Assembly (NCBI GenBank): GCA_027676805.1
Contig: JAQENU010000003.1
Coordinates: forward strand, 102,815 to 166,814
Source: Coprobacillaceae bacterium UN01-12pH3A
Lineage (GTDB): Bacteria > Bacillota_I > Bacilli_A > Erysipelotrichales > Coprobacillaceae
Direction of reading: 5' to 3'
DNA: 64,000 nucleotides
Part shown: in pieces, positions 27,190-36,084 of the stretch
Layout of the letters: each line of letters begins with the position of its first letter
How positions within the stretch are numbered: the stretch's first letter is position 1
Program-made: the position numbers and the translations under genes
Notes under the pieces: model-generated
The model's database searches: none
The model's input: the letters and a program-made list of their open reading frames with translations, nothing else
What the model was told of the DNA's origin: nothing

Positions 27190-27942
27190 ATGAAATATGA
27201 AGTTAAAAAAGCGTTGAGAGAACAAAAAAAAATAAAAATGCCAGGGAATTTATATTATTGGACACAGACAAAATTCGCCTTTAATTCCAACCATATTGAG
27301 AGCAGCCAATTGACAGAAGAGCAAACGAGAATGATCTATGAAACAAAAACTGTTATTTCAAACGGTAGTGAAGCAATCCGTTACGATGACATCATTGAAG
27401 CTGGGAATCACTTTCGATTATTTGATTATATGATTGATCATTGTGATGAGCCGCTTACAATATCCATGATTCATAAATTTCATGAGTTACTTAAAACGGG
27501 AACGACAGAATCAGCACTCGACTGGTTCGTTGTTGGCGGATGGAAAAACCTGCCTAATACAATTGGAGATAACGTGGAAACATCTGCACCGGGTAATGTA
27601 GAAGATATTTTTTCTTTACTAAAAGAATATCATGCAATTCCAAAGGTTACATTTAAGGATATTATAAGATTTCATCATCGATTTGAAAGCATTCATCCCT
27701 ATCAAGATGGAAACGGCAGGATAGGAAGAATGATTATGTTTAAGGAATGTTTGAAGCATGATATCATCCCATTTATCATTGAAGATATTTACAAAAGCTT
27801 TTATTATCGCGGTTTGAAAAATTTTGAATCAGATGAGGCTTACTTGATAGACACTTGTCTCAATGCGCAAGATCAATACAAAGCCTACTATGATAAAATG
27901 ATTGGCAGTCTTTATGAAAATATAGATATAGTTGAAAGCTAA
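27190..27942 (+). CDS. Fic-domain protein (probable AMP transferase)
   Basis: A 250-residue Fic protein. The catalytic motif HPYQDGNGRIGR (about residues 179-190) matches HxFx(D/E)GNGRxxR, with the histidine needed for AMP transfer. Near the N terminus, SNHIES fits the (S/T)xxxE inhibitory helix of class II Fic proteins, so activity is probably self-restrained. The start is the ATG at 27190 because AAGGAAG lies about ten bases upstream; the longest frame begins with a TTG before that site. There is no separate antitoxin gene and no HTH domain. Its targets are unknown. It is a single-gene unit with a terminator behind it. Confidence 0.87.
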   Translation: MKYEVKKALREQKKIKMPGNLYYWTQTKFAFNSNHIESSQLTEEQTRMIYETKTVISNGSEAIRYDDIIEAGNHFRLFDYMIDHCDEPLTISMIHKFHELLKTGTTESALDWFVVGGWKNLPNTIGDNVETSAPGNVEDIFSLLKEYHAIPKVTFKDIIRFHHRFESIHPYQDGNGRIGRMIMFKECLKHDIIPFIIEDIYKSFYYRGLKNFESDEAYLIDTCLNAQDQYKAYYDKMIGSLYENIDIVES

Positions 27943-27982
27943 TCCATTGACTCTTTACCGCGTAAGATAATTTCATTTAATC

Positions 27983-28018
27983 AAAAAAAGCTATACAAAT
28001 AATTTGTTTAGCTTTTTT
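27983..28018 (+). terminator. Terminator after fic
   Basis: A 10-bp stem (AAAAAAGCTA / TAGCTTTTTT). It could also act for the opposite strand. Confidence 0.75.
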
Positions 28019-28071
28019 AAATAGATTTAATTAGAATGCAAATAATGAATATCCTATTTCATTTCTTCCAT

Positions 28072-29307
28072 TCATACAACACACTGACCGCTAAGTTTCA
28101 AATAATGTTCCAGCATATCCACATATAACTGCTTGATCTTTTCCGTATTATGATCCACCCGAACCATTATTTCTTCATGATGAGCGACAAATACTTGAAC
28201 AATATCCTGATCGATTTTGCCCTCCTCTGCCATCTCCTCTATAATCGAAATCGCTTTTGTAATAGAGAACTTTTCTTTGTAGCTTCGTTTCCCTAACAAA
28301 GCACTGAGAATATCCGCAATCGCGACAATACGATCACCTAAAGTAAGTTCTTTTTTTGTTAAATGCTTCGGATAACCGCTGCCATCTAATTTTTCATGAT
28401 GACAAGCCGCCATATGCAGGACATCTGTTTGAATATAGCCTTTTAGAATTTCTTCAGTGATGGTTACATGACGCTGCATTAGCTGTGTCTCTTTGTCATC
28501 AAGCTTTCCCTGTTTTTCTAATATACTGATGGGGATTGCCCCTTTTCCGATATCATGCAGTAAAGCCGCATAATATAATTTATTCATTTCCACTGAATTT
28601 AAATGATACTGTTTCCCTAATTCAATAGCAATAGCTGTAGTTGTAATCGTATGCAGTACCGTGAATTCACTTCTAAAGTCAATCGAGTAAGCAAGCATTT
28701 CAAGATATTCCCTGCGTTCATCTTCTCCTAGGTAAATAGTTTGATAAAGCTCGTTCATTTTATCTTGATAAGTTTTATCCTCTAAAGCGCGTATTAGGCA
28801 TTGGTTCTTATTTAAGGTTTCAAAAGCCTTGACCAAAATGGGATCAAACTGTCCGCTTTGATGAAGTAAAGATGTAAGTGTGGTTCCTTGCTTAATCGCA
28901 ACATCAATCCGATCACACAAGTGAATTAAAGAAGCTATCTTTTTATTAGAACAATCTGTCCCTATTAATTTTTCATAAGACATATGATGATATAAAACGC
29001 AGTCTGCATTCTTTTTCAACGGGGACATCCTAGACAAAAATAAATAGCCATAAATCGCATGTTCCCAGACATCTTCACTTTCAAAACTGAGCAAGGAATC
29101 CACGTCATCGGTTTTATAAGCACCAATGTCATGAAGCAAGGCTAGTTTAGCGACATGCAGATATTCTTCGTAAGGAGCATTCATATAATGCATAAGTTCC
29201 AGACAAAGATAGGCAACACGTTCCCCATGATCCACCAAGCGATCATCCAGCTTATTCAACATTGATTTTAAAATAATGATCACATCTTGGTCTTTTATTA
29301 TATTCAC
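28072..29307 (-). CDS. Tandem HD-domain phosphodiesterase (HD-GYP type)
   Basis: A 411-residue cytoplasmic protein with two HD domains. The first (about 15-190) has HGERV, LLHDIGAY and YHH motifs. The second (about 205-390) has LLHDIGKGAIP, then HHEKLDGSGYP (the GYP-type motif) and ADILSALLGKRSYK, as in cyclic-di-GMP phosphodiesterases. No receiver or other sensor domain is present. The start is a GTG preceded by GAGAGGG. With the GGDEF-EAL protein at 17-20 kb it makes a second candidate cyclic-di-GMP enzyme in this window. Turnover of another cyclic nucleotide is possible. Confidence 0.85.
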   Translation of the reverse strand: MNIIKDQDVIIILKSMLNKLDDRLVDHGERVAYLCLELMHYMNAPYEEYLHVAKLALLHDIGAYKTDDVDSLLSFESEDVWEHAIYGYLFLSRMSPLKKNADCVLYHHMSYEKLIGTDCSNKKIASLIHLCDRIDVAIKQGTTLTSLLHQSGQFDPILVKAFETLNKNQCLIRALEDKTYQDKMNELYQTIYLGEDERREYLEMLAYSIDFRSEFTVLHTITTTAIAIELGKQYHLNSVEMNKLYYAALLHDIGKGAIPISILEKQGKLDDKETQLMQRHVTITEEILKGYIQTDVLHMAACHHEKLDGSGYPKHLTKKELTLGDRIVAIADILSALLGKRSYKEKFSITKAISIIEEMAEEGKIDQDIVQVFVAHHEEIMVRVDHNTEKIKQLYVDMLEHYLKLSGQCVV

Positions 29308-29443
29308 GCTTTTTCCCTCTCTAAGCTTTCTTGTTTTTAGTATACACTAGATATATTCTATTTGAAATAAAATTAGTCTCCTAAAATAGATAAAAGTACC
29401 CAATTATTTTATTATTGCATTCGGTTTTATCTAAAAAAGCATT

Positions 29444-29468
29444 AAAAAACCTTCGTTTGAAACGAAGG
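29444..29468 (-). terminator. Terminator after AI-2E family gene
   Basis: A perfect 8-bp stem (CCTTCGTT / AACGAAGG), followed on the minus strand by TTTTTT. Confidence 0.88.
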
Positions 29469-29474
29469 CCGTAT

Positions 29475-30608
29475 TTATTCTATTTCATCGGTTAGTTTCT
29501 TATTAGAATTTTTTGTTTGATAATCACGCACTTCTAAAATAATCATGCGAATGACCGCAATCAGCGGAACCCCTAAGAACATCCCTAAAAAGCCAAACAG
29601 TCCGCCAAAAAGAGTGATTGCAAAGATGATCCAGAATGGACTGATTCCCACTGAATCGCCTAGAATAGCCGGTCCTAAGATCAACCCGTCAAACTGCTGC
29701 AAAGCAAAGATAAAGAGGGCTACCCAAATCGCTGTGATGGGATTCATCACGATCAGCGTGATAATGACCACCGGGATTCCGCCAATAAAAGGACCAAAGT
29801 AAGGAATCATATTGGTTACCATAATAATCAGTGCCAACATAAATGCAAATTTCAAATTCAGCAGTGAGAAGCCAATATAAGCAATGATGCCGATAATCAA
29901 GGAATCGACTGCTTTCCCATAAATAAAATTAGAGAAGATAACATGTACCTTACGTACATAATAATGAATCAAAGAGATCTTCTTCTGATCGATAAACATT
30001 CCCATAAACTGATCAAAAATACGCATCAAGTTTCTTCTTTCAAAAAGCACATAAGGACAAATGACAATTCCCATAATCCAAGAAAGCAATACCCCGGCAG
30101 TATTAATTGCCCCCTGTGCATATTTTAAAACATCAAAATTCAATAAGCGATCAAAAGGAATTTGGAAATCATTAAACGTAGATTGCAGGAAGGCAACCAG
30201 TTTAGGATCACTAAATGTTGATGTTACCAGCTGATCAAACTGTTCTACATATTGCCCGGATTTACTGATAAAGTCCATCACATTATTAATGGTGAGCGGA
30301 ATCAGATATAATAATAAGATCGCTAAAAGAAGCAAAAAGGCAAAATAAGTAATAAATACACTCAACGATAAGCGCCTTTTAATCACCCAAGGCTTTTTCG
30401 TTTTTTCCAGTATTCCTTCCATTTTCTTACAGATCGGATATAGAAAATACGCTAAAGCCCCACCTACAATAAACGGTGTTAATATCGTTAATATCATTTT
30501 AAAGACATCATAAATTATATGTAAACTATCAAAGGTCTTGTAGAATACAATCACGGCTGCGGCTAATAAAAACCACTCTAAATAATGCTTAAATTTCTCT
30601 TTAGACAA
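29475..30608 (-). CDS. AI-2E family (PerM/YtvI-like) transporter
   Basis: A 377-residue membrane protein with about seven or eight helices. It has the family's C-terminal signature around PYFGPFIGGIPVVII and LFGGLFGFLGMFLGVPLIAVI, and a long amphipathic region in the middle (about 110-190). Members have been linked to autoinducer-2 export or to sodium/proton exchange; the substrate here is open. The start is taken as the TTG at 30608 with AGAGGTGA upstream; a GTG three codons earlier lies inside that site. The PAP2 gene ends 16 bases upstream, so they may be cotranscribed. Confidence 0.83.
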   Translation of the reverse strand: MSKEKFKHYLEWFLLAAAVIVFYKTFDSLHIIYDVFKMILTILTPFIVGGALAYFLYPICKKMEGILEKTKKPWVIKRRLSLSVFITYFAFLLLLAILLLYLIPLTINNVMDFISKSGQYVEQFDQLVTSTFSDPKLVAFLQSTFNDFQIPFDRLLNFDVLKYAQGAINTAGVLLSWIMGIVICPYVLFERRNLMRIFDQFMGMFIDQKKISLIHYYVRKVHVIFSNFIYGKAVDSLIIGIIAYIGFSLLNLKFAFMLALIIMVTNMIPYFGPFIGGIPVVIITLIVMNPITAIWVALFIFALQQFDGLILGPAILGDSVGISPFWIIFAITLFGGLFGFLGMFLGVPLIAVIRMIILEVRDYQTKNSNKKLTDEIE

Positions 30609-30624
30609 TCTCTTCACCTCTTTG

Positions 30625-31203
30625 CTAATAGTCTAGCATTTTCTTAAATACTTTTTCATACATCACTGCTAATAATATACCACCAAACACAGCTCCCGCC
30701 AATACATCACTGAAATAATGCACATGCAGATAGATCCGCGTAAATGCAATTATCGGGATCATTGCCCAAGAGATATAACTGAATGCTTTTTTATATTTCA
30801 AGCTACTGTGGGCAAACATAATCCCTAACATCCCGTAAAACATGACGGAGCAGGTTGTATGGGAGCTGGGGAAGCTAAAGCCTGTTTCAACGGCTAAGCG
30901 ATCCAACGGTCTTGGTCGCTGAACAATATTTTTTAAAGTATAATTCATTAAAAATCCGAAACTGCTGTTCAGTGTCAGAACTAACCCCAGCCTTCTTTTA
31001 AAGACAATGAGAAGAACACAAATGATTCCATAAAATGTCCCAGATCCTAAATTAGTAATATTGATGATAAACTGATTAGTCTTAGGGGACTGCAATAATG
31101 ATACATAATCATAGATCTGATTATCCAAAGGTAAAATGATATTTGTCTTTACCAAGATCAATATTACAATTAATATTAGACAACCCATCGTCCACTTCTT
31201 CAT
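30625..31203 (-). CDS. PAP2-family membrane phosphatase
   Basis: A 192-residue membrane protein with about six helices and the three PAP2 motifs: KNIVQRPRP (motif 1), PSSHT (motif 2) and R-x5-HYFSDVLAG (motif 3), including the catalytic histidines. Likely substrates are undecaprenyl diphosphate or phosphatidylglycerophosphate-type lipids. The start is the ATG at 31203, which overlaps the cysE stop (ATGA) and has GAGGAAAG upstream; the longest frame starts 69 bases earlier inside cysE. The window also carries a BacA-type phosphatase, so two unrelated lipid-phosphate phosphatases are present. Confidence 0.87.
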   Translation of the reverse strand: MKKWTMGCLILIVILILVKTNIILPLDNQIYDYVSLLQSPKTNQFIINITNLGSGTFYGIICVLLIVFKRRLGLVLTLNSSFGFLMNYTLKNIVQRPRPLDRLAVETGFSFPSSHTTCSVMFYGMLGIMFAHSSLKYKKAFSYISWAMIPIIAFTRIYLHVHYFSDVLAGAVFGGILLAVMYEKVFKKMLDY

Positions 31204-31739
31204 TTGGATTCTTTCCTCATTCTTTCTCCATCTTTTTTCACAATACTCGCCGGTATTCCCACAACAGTGCAATGAGGAGGAACATTCCTCAACACCACTG
31301 CCTGTGCACCTACAATCGAATCATTGCCAATCGTAATATTTCCAATCACTTTGGCGCCTGCACTTACCATTACCCGATCCTCTAAGGTAGGGTGACGTTT
31401 AAGCAGCAATGGTCCTGTTCCAACCCCGCCGAGGGTAACGCCCTGATATAAAGTACAGTCATTTCCAATCACCGTTGTTTCCCCGATGACCACTCCATGT
31501 CCATGATCAATAAATAAACGTTTTCCGATTACTGCTCCCGGATGAATTTCAATTCCTGTTATAAAACGAGCCAGCTGACTGATGAAGCGGGCTAGAATTC
31601 TTAGATGTGCTTTCCACAAAGTATGGGCAATGCGATAAAAAAATAACGCATGAACCCCAGGATAATTTAATAAGACGTTCAATCTGTTTTTCGCTGCCGG
31701 ATCGGTCTCCAAGATCTTTTTAACAAGACTCTTTTCCAC
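31200..31739 (-). CDS. cysE: Serine O-acetyltransferase CysE
   Basis: A 179-residue enzyme that acetylates serine for cysteine synthesis. The N-terminal helical part ([22 protein letters not shown], about 23-44) and the left-handed beta-helix repeats ([23 protein letters not shown] and following hexapeptides) are typical, with the conserved H-G-H near 79. It is shorter than the Escherichia coli enzyme, as usual in Gram-positives. The start is a GTG preceded by AAGGAGAG. cysK is not nearby, and the PAP2 gene is coupled to its 3' end. Confidence 0.9.
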   Translation of the reverse strand: MEKSLVKKILETDPAAKNRLNVLLNYPGVHALFFYRIAHTLWKAHLRILARFISQLARFITGIEIHPGAVIGKRLFIDHGHGVVIGETTVIGNDCTLYQGVTLGGVGTGPLLLKRHPTLEDRVMVSAGAKVIGNITIGNDSIVGAQAVVLRNVPPHCTVVGIPASIVKKDGERMRKESK

Positions 31740-31812
31740 ATAGATCTCTCCTTGTTTGTCATTTAACCATGTTTCATTCTCTTTTTCAAATGATGTTATA
31801 GTTATATATATG

Positions 31813-31835
31813 AAAAAAGGAGAAAGATGCTCCTA
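31813..31835 (-). terminator. Terminator overlapping the plsC stop
   Basis: The stem AGGAG / CTCCT, followed on the minus strand by TTTTTTC, begins at the plsC stop codon. Confidence 0.65.
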
Positions 31836-32546
31836 TTCTCCCAATACCTCATCCATTTTCTCTTGAATTCTTGATTGTACTAATTTTGCAATATCCACAG
31901 TTGACATTCCTTCATATTCATCCGGATAAATCGGTTTCAAATAATGAACTTGTGCCGTTACTTTCGCAATTGTATTCGTATCAAACGGTTTATAGCAGTC
32001 AATACATGCTACCGGTACAATTGGTTTTTTTGCTTCTACTGCTGTTTTAAATGTTCCGCCTTTAAATTCTCCCATCTTATTTCCTTCACGTGAACGTGTT
32101 CCTTCCGGGAAAATAAAATAAGTACGTCCCTCTTTCAACTCTTTTGTTACTTGTCTGATAATTTTAACTGAACCACGAATATCATTACGATCCATGGCTT
32201 GTGCCTGATCGATTACCGCAATCTGTTTAACAATCGGCGCCTTTAGCAGCTCTTTTTTAATAACTGCTGTTGTTGGTCTTTTATGCGTTACCGCAATAAT
32301 GACCGGATCAAAAAGTCCCTGATGATTAGGAGCCATTAAATAGCCGTCTTCCTTAGGCAGATTCTCTAACCCCGTACAGACAATCTCCACACGTCCAGCT
32401 CTTGCTACATCGGTTAAAAATTTATTGATAAAGCCATATCTTTTTTCTATTGGAAACTTATCTACTTTCTGCAATCGTTTTAATTGAATTAAATAATATG
32501 GTATTTTCCAAAATAATCGCAGTATGATGAGTGCTATTCTTTTCAT
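31833..32546 (-). CDS. plsC: 1-acyl-sn-glycerol-3-phosphate acyltransferase PlsC
   Basis: A 237-residue acyltransferase with an N-terminal hydrophobic/amphipathic segment. The HX4D motif is NHQGLFD (about 76-82) and FPEGTRSREG (about 149-158) is the phosphate-binding block. It makes phosphatidic acid from lysophosphatidic acid. It begins one base after the folA stop, so the two are one operon. The end of the gene runs into a terminator hairpin. Confidence 0.9.
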   Translation of the reverse strand: MKRIALIILRLFWKIPYYLIQLKRLQKVDKFPIEKRYGFINKFLTDVARAGRVEIVCTGLENLPKEDGYLMAPNHQGLFDPVIIAVTHKRPTTAVIKKELLKAPIVKQIAVIDQAQAMDRNDIRGSVKIIRQVTKELKEGRTYFIFPEGTRSREGNKMGEFKGGTFKTAVEAKKPIVPVACIDCYKPFDTNTIAKVTAQVHYLKPIYPDEYEGMSTVDIAKLVQSRIQEKMDEVLGE

Positions 32547-32547
32547 T

Positions 32548-33021
32548 CTATTTGATCCTCCTATACTTTTTTAAAATGAAAGTCTCTTTTTCTACTTCTT
32601 CTATACACCTAAACTGATCCTCTTTAATTACCGGAAAATAGGCATCACCCCTATAGTCTCCCGGAATGTAAGATACAATCAGCTCTTTAGCTAAATCAAG
32701 GGTCTGCTGATAAACAGATGCTCCTCCGCAAATATAAATATCTCGATCCTTCTCATACTCTTTCAGCAAAGCTTCTAAATCATGACAAACCTCAACATTG
32801 AGATTTTCAAAGTCATGCGCTTTGCTTACTATGATCGTTTTTCGTTTTGGCAGCGGTTTGCCAATCACTTCAAATGTTTTTCTTCCCATCAGAATAGTCT
32901 GATTTAAGGTTGTTTCTTTAAAATGCTGGAGATCTTCAGGATTATGCCACGGCATCCCCATTCTTCCCTGAGTGCTTCCAATCAAGTTATTTTTATCCAT
33001 TGCAACAATGATTTTAATCAT
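32548..33021 (-). CDS. folA: Dihydrofolate reductase
   Basis: A 157-residue enzyme making tetrahydrofolate with NADPH. The N terminus MIKIIVAMDKNNLIGS, MPWHNPEDLQHFKETT, the ILMGRKTFEVIGKPLPKR block and the ICGGASVYQQ block are in family order, with the substrate-binding acidic residue in PEDL. The start is the ATG at 33021 because AGAGGT lies eight bases upstream; the longest frame is 33 bases longer. thyA, a common partner, is not present. Confidence 0.92.
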   Translation of the reverse strand: MIKIIVAMDKNNLIGSTQGRMGMPWHNPEDLQHFKETTLNQTILMGRKTFEVIGKPLPKRKTIIVSKAHDFENLNVEVCHDLEALLKEYEKDRDIYICGGASVYQQTLDLAKELIVSYIPGDYRGDAYFPVIKEDQFRCIEEVEKETFILKKYRRIK

Positions 33022-33381
33022 AGTCTCTACCTCTTTATTGAAATCATTTACCATTATAGCATAACTTATTCAAAGTGTGAAACCAAATTCACAGATTCCC
33101 GATGCAACTATTTTTTCATAAATTCGCTCGATCTCAGCTTTAAAAATGAAAAGAATCTAACAACGCGTTTCATCCTTTGAAAATAATCAAGTTTACATAC
33201 AAAATCCTTTTATAATACAAGTAGAAAATAAAAGCAATCACGTTTCCACTCGGTACTCCATACATTCTATAAATTAATTTACACGTCCTAAAATCAATGA
33301 GTTCACCGGGTTTAGCCAGATAAAATCAACTGCTTCTTAGTAGTTGATTTTTATTATCTGCAAAAATTTATAATGATGGCA
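33022..33381. other. Gap between folA and GntR genes with a candidate small RNA
   Basis: About 360 bases between divergent genes and without a gene. It contains the isolated terminator at 33322-33351 and an upstream TATAAT-like box near 33210, so a small RNA of about 130 bases is possible. Confidence 0.35.
33322..33351 (+). terminator. Isolated intrinsic terminator
   Basis: A perfect 10-bp stem (AAAATCAACT / AGTTGATTTT) in a region between two genes that both start away from it, so it ends no annotated gene. It supports a plus-strand non-coding transcript. Confidence 0.7.
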
Positions 33382-33410
33382 TTGACAACTGTACATGTAC
33401 AGATTATACT
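33382..33410 (+). promoter_or_regulatory. Promoter of GntR-ABC operon
   Basis: TTGACA, 17 bases, TATACT: a near-consensus housekeeping promoter. The spacer is filled by an operator palindrome. Confidence 0.85.
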
Positions 33411-33423
33411 GTATATGTACAGT
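33389..33423. promoter_or_regulatory. Two GntR operator palindromes
   Basis: The perfect 14-bp palindrome CTGTACATGTACAG (33389-33402) sits between -35 and -10. A second site, ACTGTATATGTACAGT (33408-33423), overlaps the -10 end and start site. A further AGTACAG follows. The TGTACA core suits YtrA-type GntR repressors. Confidence 0.75.
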
Positions 33424-33445
33424 AAGTACAGTTAGGAGGGAAAAT

Positions 33446-33820
33446 GTGGAGATCATATTAAGCAACAGTTCAAACAAACCAATCTATGAACAAATCGTTT
33501 CACAAATCAAAGCTATGATCATGAATGGGACATTAAAACCGGGGGATACCCTGCCTTCTATTCGCGGCTTAGCAAAGTCTTTGCATATCAGCGTCATTAC
33601 TTCCCAACATGCTTACGAAGATTTAGCCCGAGATGGCTTTATTGAAACAGTTGCCGGAAAAGGTACATTTGTTTCCCATCAAAACAAAGATTTTGTACGT
33701 GAAGAACAGCTGCGGATGCTAGAGGCAAAAGCAGAGGAGCTAGTGGAAGATGCGAAAATGAATGGCATTCAACTATCTCAGCTAATTGAAACCATTACAT
33801 TATTATATAAGGAGGATTAA
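33446..33820 (+). CDS. GntR-family repressor, YtrA subfamily
   Basis: A 124-residue protein: winged HTH (about 10-76, PIYEQIVSQIKAMIMNGTL, LPSIRGLAKSLHIS, then HAYEDLARDGFIETVAGKGTFV) and only a short helical tail, as in YtrA-type regulators of ABC operons. The start is the GTG at 33446 with AGGAGGG just upstream; the longest frame would start inside the operators. The gene is followed one base after its stop by the ABC ATPase, so it is an autoregulated transporter operon. Confidence 0.9.
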   Translation: MEIILSNSSNKPIYEQIVSQIKAMIMNGTLKPGDTLPSIRGLAKSLHISVITSQHAYEDLARDGFIETVAGKGTFVSHQNKDFVREEQLRMLEAKAEELVEDAKMNGIQLSQLIETITLLYKED

Positions 33821-33821
33821 A

Positions 33822-34697
33822 ATGGAAGCAATTCTTGAACTAAGAAATATCAATAAAAAATTTGATGATTTTCAATTAAAAAATGTCTCAATTACAGTTC
33901 CTAAAGGAACGATTGTAGGTCTGATTGGTGAAAATGGAGCCGGAAAGTCAACGATTATTAATATTATCGAAGGATTATTAAAAGAAGACAGTGGTGATAT
34001 CTATATCTTTGGTCAAAATCTCAGAGATCATGAAAAAACATTAAAGCAAGATATAGGCATTATTTATGACAGCTGTCATTATAACGAAAGGTTCAAACCA
34101 TCTGATCTTGGAAAAATGATGAGTCTTGTGTATCATAACTGGGATCATGAAAAATTTCTTGAATACATTGAACGTTTCTCATTGCCCAAGAAAAAAACTA
34201 TATCACAGTATTCAAAGGGAATGAAAATGAAGCTATGCTTTGCAGCGGAATTGGCTCATCACCCTAAACTGCTGATTTTAGACGAAGCAACCAGCGGACT
34301 GGATCCCATTGTCAGAGATGAAATTTTAGAGATCCTGCAAGAATTCATCATGGATGAAGAACATGGAATATTGATGTCCTCTCACATTACCAGTGATTTA
34401 GACAAGATTGCGGATTATATTACCTTTATCCATAACGGTGAAATTTTATTAACCAAAACATATGATGATATTCACAGTCATTACGGTGTAATCCGCTGTG
34501 GACAGAAGATTTTTGAAACCTTGCCTCAAGACGAGATACTGGCTTATAAAAAAGAAGATTTTGAGTATAAAGTATTAGTTGCAAACAGACAGGATTTTCA
34601 AAAAGTCTATAAGGATATTGTTATCGACAAAGCTACAATTGAAGACATCATGCTGATGTATGTAAGGGGGAAAAATTTTGAAAGCATTAATTTATAA
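33822..34697 (+). CDS. ABC transporter ATPase (YtrB-like)
   Basis: A 291-residue ATPase with Walker A GENGAGKST (about 36-44), a degenerate signature SKGMKMK in place of LSGGQ, and Walker B LLILDEATSGLDP with the switch histidine SSHI. About 70 residues after the ATPase core form a small C-terminal extension. SKGM signatures are usual for ABC-2 ATPases of the YtrB/bacitracin type. The ATG at 33822 has AAGGAGG upstream; an earlier in-frame ATG lies inside the GntR gene. Its stop lies inside the start of the permease (20-base overlap). Confidence 0.88.
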   Translation: MEAILELRNINKKFDDFQLKNVSITVPKGTIVGLIGENGAGKSTIINIIEGLLKEDSGDIYIFGQNLRDHEKTLKQDIGIIYDSCHYNERFKPSDLGKMMSLVYHNWDHEKFLEYIERFSLPKKKTISQYSKGMKMKLCFAAELAHHPKLLILDEATSGLDPIVRDEILEILQEFIMDEEHGILMSSHITSDLDKIADYITFIHNGEILLTKTYDDIHSHYGVIRCGQKIFETLPQDEILAYKKEDFEYKVLVANRQDFQKVYKDIVIDKATIEDIMLMYVRGKNFESINL

Positions 34698-35322
34698 AGA
34701 TTTATTCGTTTTAAAACAAAAAAGTCAGCTCGCTTCACTATTTCTTAATTTAGTGATGATGGTCCCAATAGGATTTTTCTTTCAGAACTTATACGGATTA
34801 GCGCTGATTGTCATTTTATCTTATCCGATCGGCGGGAGTGCTTTTATTCAAGTAGTTATGGAAAAGGAAGAACGTACCAATTTTGATAAGACTATTATTT
34901 CATTGCCTGTAACTAAATCTGAAATCATTCTAGCCAGATATATTACTTCATTCATCTTTTTTGGAATTCATATGCTGTTTGGACTTCTATATACCTTCAT
35001 TCATATCTATGTCATTCAATCTGTGAGTTTAGAACTGGGATTGCTGCTGTGGGGAATCGGTATTTTGATCGGTACGATAATGATCTCGATCAATAGTGTC
35101 GGATATATCTTATTAGGTTCAAGAAAAGGAACATTTGTATACATTATCATTTTAGTTCTTTCCATTATTGGCTATGCCGTTACTTTCCTTGGTTTTGATA
35201 TTAAACAGATCTTAACTTTAAGTTCCTCTGTATTAATGATGATTGCCTGCATCGTAACCATACTTGGTCTAATCCTCAGTTATTTTGCTTCATTGAAAAT
35301 CTTTACCCGTAAATATTCATAA
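34678..35322 (+). CDS. ABC-2 type permease
   Basis: A 214-residue membrane protein with six predicted helices and a KDL(F/L)xxK N terminus (ALIYKDLFVLKQKSQ) typical of ABC-2 permeases. The start is a TTG preceded by AAGGGGG, overlapping the end of the ATPase gene by 20 bases. Regulator, ATPase and permease match the layout of Bacillus ytrA-type envelope-stress operons. The substrate is unknown; cell-wall-active compounds are a reasonable guess. Confidence 0.83.
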   Translation: MKALIYKDLFVLKQKSQLASLFLNLVMMVPIGFFFQNLYGLALIVILSYPIGGSAFIQVVMEKEERTNFDKTIISLPVTKSEIILARYITSFIFFGIHMLFGLLYTFIHIYVIQSVSLELGLLLWGIGILIGTIMISINSVGYILLGSRKGTFVYIIILVLSIIGYAVTFLGFDIKQILTLSSSVLMMIACIVTILGLILSYFASLKIFTRKYS

Positions 35323-35326
35323 GACA

Positions 35327-35370
35327 AAAAAGAGTTTAAAGAAATGAAAGGATTTCTTTTAAACTCTTTT
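35327..35370 (+). terminator. Terminator of GntR-ABC operon
   Basis: A long stem of about 18 bp (AAAAGAGTTTAAAGAAAT paired with ATTTCTTTTAAACTCTTTT, one bulge). It could also serve the minus-strand gene to its right. Confidence 0.85.
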
Positions 35371-35427
35371 AATTTGTAAGGATTGAGTTCTCGTCCTTCC
35401 AATCCAAAGTCATTGATCCCCCTCAAA

Positions 35428-36084
35428 CTAATCAACATTGATTTTTAAATAGCTGATGATGTCGTTTGAATCATAGTTTCCATCATCATAATATTCGCCC
35501 TGATAATATAAAGCAAAATGATTGAGTTTTTCATCTTTGATATTCACAATACAGCATTTTGGCAGCTCCACCGCTTTACCTCTCGTATAAATGACTTTTT
35601 CTTCATAGGAAATACCAAAATAATCCAATGTTTCCAACAGCTTAGAAAAAGAACATTGCCATGCTTTTGCCTGCATTATCTCTGCAATATCATCAACGCT
35701 CAGCCCCGTGAGCATCGCAACGCAAAGCTGACCGCAGTAACCGGCTTTGGGATAAGTGATTCTTTGAATACTATCGATTTTTCGAATTGGCTTCTGCAAG
35801 GTATAGGGACTGTTTCGATTGATTCGAGTTAAACTGCTGATAACGTTAAAAGAAACATTCAAATTTGTCTCACATGCCAATGAATTGAATATTGATTTTG
35901 TAATCGGAATATAATAAAAGCCCTCTCCTTTAGGAATCAGCTTACATTCAAATACACAGCCTTGAATATTCACTTCTACCGGAATATTGCCTTTTTGATT
36001 GAGTGTTTCCCAAATATTAAAGGGAATATCAATAAAATACCGATTGCCCTGTTTAAATACTTCCCCAATAAATGCGTGTGTCAT
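35428..36084 (-). CDS. DUF1905-like domain plus C39-like cysteine-peptidase fold
   Basis: A 218-residue cytoplasmic protein. Residues 1-80 resemble DUF1905 (FIGEVFKQGNRYFIDIPFNIWE and a YYIPITKSIF segment). Residues about 100-215 look like a C39-type cysteine-peptidase fold: a Cys/Gln-containing helix GYCGQLCVAMLTGLS, then AWQCSFSKLLETLDYFGIS, PKCCIVNI, and the histidine strand HFALYYQGEYYDDG. There is no signal peptide and no ABC transporter, unlike bacteriocin leader peptidases. The fold assignment is by eye. AGAGGAAC precedes the ATG. It is a single gene facing the GntR operon terminator. Confidence 0.6.
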   Translation of the reverse strand: MTHAFIGEVFKQGNRYFIDIPFNIWETLNQKGNIPVEVNIQGCVFECKLIPKGEGFYYIPITKSIFNSLACETNLNVSFNVISSLTRINRNSPYTLQKPIRKIDSIQRITYPKAGYCGQLCVAMLTGLSVDDIAEIMQAKAWQCSFSKLLETLDYFGISYEEKVIYTRGKAVELPKCCIVNIKDEKLNHFALYYQGEYYDDGNYDSNDIISYLKINVD

